The notes under the pieces are model-generated. The model saw only the letters and a list, made by a program, of their open reading frames with translations. It searched no databases and was not told the DNA's origin. A stretch of DNA of 7,630 nucleotides from the NCBI GenBank assembly GCA_014729495.1, contig WJJV01000105.1, positions 1 through 7,630 of the forward strand, read 5' to 3'. Made by a program: the position numbers and the translations under genes. Below are positions 5,580 to 7,630 of the stretch, in pieces. The stretch is from Candidatus Woesearchaeota archaeon. GTDB lineage: Archaea > Nanobdellota > Nanobdellia > Woesearchaeales > UBA12501. Within the stretch, counting starts at the first letter, position 1; each line of letters starts with the position of its first letter.

Positions 5580-5584
5580 CACTG

Positions 5585-5875
5585 ATGGAAGGCAGCAATA
5601 ACAAGAGAACCTTTGACGAGCTAAGAGAGATAATTCTGCGCGATCTTACCCAGAGCCAAAAAACCATAAACCAGATCTCTTCTGAAACAGGCATCAACTG
5701 GAAGACAGTAGAGAATCATCTTACATTTCTTGTGGGCAAAGGACTGGCAAGAGAGATATTCTCAAGCAAATTCGTAAGGATATTTGAGGCAACAGAAAAA
5801 GGACAGGCAGCAGCAAACGGAGGGCAGCAGGACAACAGCCAGTTCGAAAAAACAGGCGAGGTGAAGATAGGCTGA
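5585..5875 (+). CDS. Small winged helix-turn-helix DNA-binding protein, probable local regulator
   Basis: It is a 96-residue single-domain protein. Helix 1 spans about residues 10-22 (FDELREIILRDL). Helix 2 spans 27-36 (TINQISSETG). The recognition helix is about 38-50 (NWKTVENHLTFLV), followed by KGLAREI and a wing ending in VRIFEATEKG (64-73). This is the pattern of archaeal ArsR/MarR-like winged helices. The last 20 or so residues are polar and probably disordered. There is no ligand-binding domain and no metal-binding cysteine; the protein has no cysteines at all. Its stop codon overlaps the next ATG by one base (TGATG), so it is tightly coupled to the glucosyltransferase. It probably regulates this locus, perhaps through the tandem 10-mer in its own leader, but the target is inferred from position only. 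Confidence 0.75.
   Translation: MEGSNNKRTFDELREIILRDLTQSQKTINQISSETGINWKTVENHLTFLVGKGLAREIFSSKFVRIFEATEKGQAAANGGQQDNSQFEKTGEVKIG
5858..5864 (+). promoter_or_regulatory. Shine-Dalgarno of the GT4-like gene inside the regulator's coding region
   Basis: GAGGTGA matches the archaeal 16S rRNA tail very well and lies ten bases before ATG 5875. The site is inside the last codons of the winged-helix gene, so translation of the enzyme need not depend wholly on coupling. Confidence 0.6.
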
Positions 5876-7083
5876 TGAGAATCCTCATGTTCGGATGGGA
5901 GTTCCCTCCTTATGCTTCAGGAGGGCTTGGAACTGCATGCCAGGGCCTGGTAAAAGGCCTGGCCAATCATGACCAGCAGATAATATTCGTAGCTCCCAGG
6001 ACTCCAGGATCTTCAGATCCAAAAATCAAGCTTCTATCAGCAAAGGATGTTGAGAAGAAGATCAGCCTTCGCAATATACCTGGAATAATGGCTCCATACA
6101 TGACTTATGAGGAGTATACTCAGATTAAACAATCTGTTGAGTTCAAAGAAGGCGCTAATCCAGCAAACCTGTATGGAAAGAACCTGTTCCATGAGGTATA
6201 CCTGTTCTCAGAAAGAGCCAGATACATAGCAGAATCAGAGGACTTTGATGTGATACACTGCCATGACTGGCTGACGTTTCAGGCAGGGATAAAAGCAAAA
6301 GAGATAAGCAAGAAGCCGCTTGTTATTCATGTCCATGCAACTGAGTTCGACAGGACAGGAGGCAATGCCATCAATGAGCATGTGTACAAGCTCGAGAAAG
6401 AGGGCATGGAAAAGGCTGACCGCATAATCACTGTAAGCAATTACACAAAGAAGATGGTTGTGGAAAAGTATGGAATCAGTCCCTCAAAGATAGATGTAGT
6501 GCATAATGCTGTTGAGTTCAACGAGAGCAGGTTCAACTCAAAGATATCAGGCAATGACAAGATAGTGTTGTTCCTCGGAAGGCTCACTCTGCAGAAAGGG
6601 CCGGATTACTTCCTCTATGCAGCAAAGAGAGTGATCGATATATATCCTGATGTCAAGTTCATAGTGGCAGGCTCTGGTGATATGGAGCCTTTCATGATAG
6701 AGAAGGCAGCAGAGCTGGGAATAGCAGACAGGATGCTTTTCGCAGGATTTCTCAAAGGAGCTGATGTGGACAAGGCATACCAGATGGCAGATCTGTATGT
6801 CATGCCTTCAGTAAGCGAGCCATTCGGCATAACGCCTCTTGAAGCCCTGAGGAACAATGTGCCTGTTATCATATCAAGGCAGAGCGGAGTGTCAGAGATC
6901 CTGGAGAATGCGCTGAAAGTGGATTTCTGGGATATAGATGACATCGCAAACAAGATAATCAACGTGCTTCACTATTCAGAGCTCAAGGATGAGCTCAGCT
7001 TAAACGGATCCAGGGAGGTCAGGAGATTCAACTGGAATACACCAGCAGAGAAATGCATAGGCGTATATAATAAATTAGCATGA
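5875..7083 (+). CDS. GT-B glycosyltransferase, GT4/GT5 (glycogen synthase-like)
   Basis: It is probably a retaining glucosyltransferase using nucleotide-glucose, acting in the cytoplasm on alpha-glucan. The 402 residues form a full two-domain GT-B fold. FGWEFPPYASGGLGT (6-20) is the N-terminal donor loop, comparable to the KTGGL loop of GT5. HCHDW (128-132) and HATEFDR (154-160) lie in the N-domain. FLGRLTLQKGPDY (233-245) opens the C-domain, and SEPFGITPLEA (314-324) carries the E-x7-E pair E315/E323. There is no signal peptide or membrane segment, which argues against a cell-surface role. It follows the winged-helix gene with a one-base overlap, and a GH57 gene follows after 119 bases. Pairing of such a transferase with GH57 and debranching genes is, as I recall, common in archaea and Bacteroidetes. 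Whether it elongates, primes or makes a different saccharide cannot be decided from sequence. Confidence 0.85.
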   Translation: MRILMFGWEFPPYASGGLGTACQGLVKGLANHDQQIIFVAPRTPGSSDPKIKLLSAKDVEKKISLRNIPGIMAPYMTYEEYTQIKQSVEFKEGANPANLYGKNLFHEVYLFSERARYIAESEDFDVIHCHDWLTFQAGIKAKEISKKPLVIHVHATEFDRTGGNAINEHVYKLEKEGMEKADRIITVSNYTKKMVVEKYGISPSKIDVVHNAVEFNESRFNSKISGNDKIVLFLGRLTLQKGPDYFLYAAKRVIDIYPDVKFIVAGSGDMEPFMIEKAAELGIADRMLFAGFLKGADVDKAYQMADLYVMPSVSEPFGITPLEALRNNVPVIISRQSGVSEILENALKVDFWDIDDIANKIINVLHYSELKDELSLNGSREVRRFNWNTPAEKCIGVYNKLA

Positions 7084-7095
7084 TCTGGCTGATAT

Positions 7096-7113
7096 AATAC
7101 ACTAAATACACTA
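7096..7113 (+). repeat. Tandem 9-mer AATACACTA before the GH57 gene
   Basis: AATACACTA occurs twice head to tail. The second copy runs into TATATAATG, a possible TATA box (7112-7119). Placement at a promoter suggests a binding site. It differs in sequence from the tandem 10-mer at 5520. Confidence 0.4.
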
Positions 7114-7117
7114 TATA

Positions 7118-7146
7118 ATGCATAAATTAATTAATATCTTATGCAT
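7118..7146. repeat. 8-bp perfect inverted repeat ATGCATAA/TTATGCAT
   Basis: Arms at 7118-7125 and 7139-7146 enclose a 13-base AT-only-but-one loop. It lies between two TATA candidates upstream of the GH57 gene. It may be an operator for a dimeric regulator or a weak hairpin ending the upstream transcript; no T-run follows it. Confidence 0.4.
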
Positions 7147-7153
7147 CACAGCA

Positions 7154-7163
7154 TTTATTATAA
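7154..7163 (+). promoter_or_regulatory. Probable TATA box of the GH57 gene
   Basis: TTTATTATAA is centred near 7158 and predicts transcription start about 7184, leaving a 19-base leader with GAGG (7189-7192) ten bases before ATG 7203. An alternative box, TATATAAT at 7112-7119, would give a longer leader that also holds GGGGAGG (7177-7183), which is too far from the ATG to be the main site. Confidence 0.4.
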
Positions 7164-7202
7164 TCAATCTCAAAAAGGGGAGGATAAAGAGGCAGTAAAA
7201 AG

Positions 7203-7630
7203 ATGGTGAACATATGCTTTTACTTCCAGGTACACCAGCCTTTCAGGCTGAGAAAGTATTCAGTATTTGATATAGGCAAGAGCACAGACTACTTTGACAG
7301 CAAGAAGAATATACAGACCATGCTCAAAGTGGCTAACAAATGCTATCTTCCAATGAACCAGCTTCTTCTTGACCAGCTAAACAGCATAGAAGGTTTCAAG
7401 ATAGCTTTCTCTATAACAGGCACAGCCCTTGAGCAGTTCGAGGAATACTCACCTGACATAATACAGAGTTTCAAGGATCTTGCAAAGACAGGGAAGGTAG
7501 AATTCCTTTCAGAGACATATCACCATTCCCTTTCTTATCTCTATTCAAAATCAGAGTTCAGGGAGCAGGTGGATATGCACAGGAAGAAGATGAGAAAGCT
7601 GTTCAATGCTCGGCCAAAGGTGTTCAGGAA
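7203..7630 (+). CDS. GH57 alpha-amylase family protein, 3' part beyond window edge
   Basis: GH57 enzymes hydrolyse, transfer or branch alpha-1,4-glucans using a (beta/alpha)7 barrel. Only the first 142 codons are present. Conserved region 1 is seen as FYFQVHQPFR (6-15, with HQP at 11-13) and region 2 as GKVE (97-100). The CYLPMNQ (47-53), FSITGTALEQ (69-78) and SETYHHSLSYL (103-113) stretches match the alpha-amylase-like subgroup, as far as I recall it, better than the branching-enzyme subgroup. The catalytic glutamate and aspartate regions lie beyond the edge, so the activity (amylase, 4-alpha-glucanotransferase or branching) is undecided. No signal peptide is present, implying an intracellular glucan substrate. 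The start is ATG 7203 with GAGG ten bases upstream; GTG at the next codon is an equivalent alternative. Confidence 0.88.
   Translation, partial: MVNICFYFQVHQPFRLRKYSVFDIGKSTDYFDSKKNIQTMLKVANKCYLPMNQLLLDQLNSIEGFKIAFSITGTALEQFEEYSPDIIQSFKDLAKTGKVEFLSETYHHSLSYLYSKSEFREQVDMHRKKMRKLFNARPKVFR

Larger units (their letters stand above)
5201..5584. other. Divergent promoter region between the two operons
   Basis: These 384 bases separate the minus-strand synthase operon from the plus-strand regulator operon. They contain core promoters for both, an AT-rich palindrome, a tandem 10-mer and the shared ACTGGGTAAT motif. A 61-codon frame at 5251-5436 overlaps the synthase promoter, has no Shine-Dalgarno, and was not accepted. 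The middle part (about 5255-5410) shows little beyond a small ATACT/AGTAT inverted repeat near 5346. Confidence 0.7.

Overview
The window looks archaeal. Core promoters are TATA/BRE-like (AT-rich boxes about 25 to 30 bases ahead of starts or Shine-Dalgarno leaders, with no bacterial -35/-10 pairs). Isoleucine is mostly ATA and arginine mostly AGA/AGG. Ribosome sites match the GGAGGTGA type, and the proteins resemble archaeal alpha-glucan enzymes. The small, dense gene set would suit a DPANN-type archaeon (for example the Woesearchaeota/Pacearchaeota side), but no marker gene is present and that placement is only a guess.

The window is an alpha-glucan (glycogen-like) storage cluster built as two divergent arms around a 384-base promoter region (5201-5584). 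The left arm, on the minus strand, reads: GT3 (animal/fungal-type) glycogen synthase (5200-3356), then 10 bases later a GalT-family nucleotide-sugar enzyme (3345-2377), then a 559-base gene-free stretch full of repeats and hairpins (1818-2376). Last comes a GH133 amylo-alpha-1,6-glucosidase (debranching) gene that starts at 1817 with its own promoter and runs off the left edge after 605 codons. The right arm, on the plus strand, reads: a small winged-helix DNA-binding protein (5585-5875) overlapping by one base a GT4/GT5-like glucosyltransferase (5875-7083), then, after a 119-base promoter-bearing gap, the first 142 codons of a GH57 alpha-amylase family gene (7203 to the right edge).

Inferred joint role: the two glucosyltransferases build or prime the polymer from nucleotide-glucose. 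The GalT-like enzyme interconverts nucleotide-sugar and sugar-1-phosphate. The GH57 and GH133 enzymes trim, transfer and debranch. The winged-helix protein is the obvious local regulator. No GlgC-type pyrophosphorylase, phosphorylase or GH13 branching enzyme is visible within the window.

The least ordinary part is the noncoding stretch 1818-2376. It holds a tandem pair of 84-base units whose stem carries compensatory changes, a 56-base-period GCAACAACA repeat, and a 129-base inverted repeat enclosing a 12-bp perfect hairpin. Together these look like an undescribed structured RNA or small repeat element. Other points worth a look are the altered zinc/active-site motifs of the GalT homologue, a 13-base core promoter shared by the divergent operons, and a 10-base motif shared by both minus-strand promoters.
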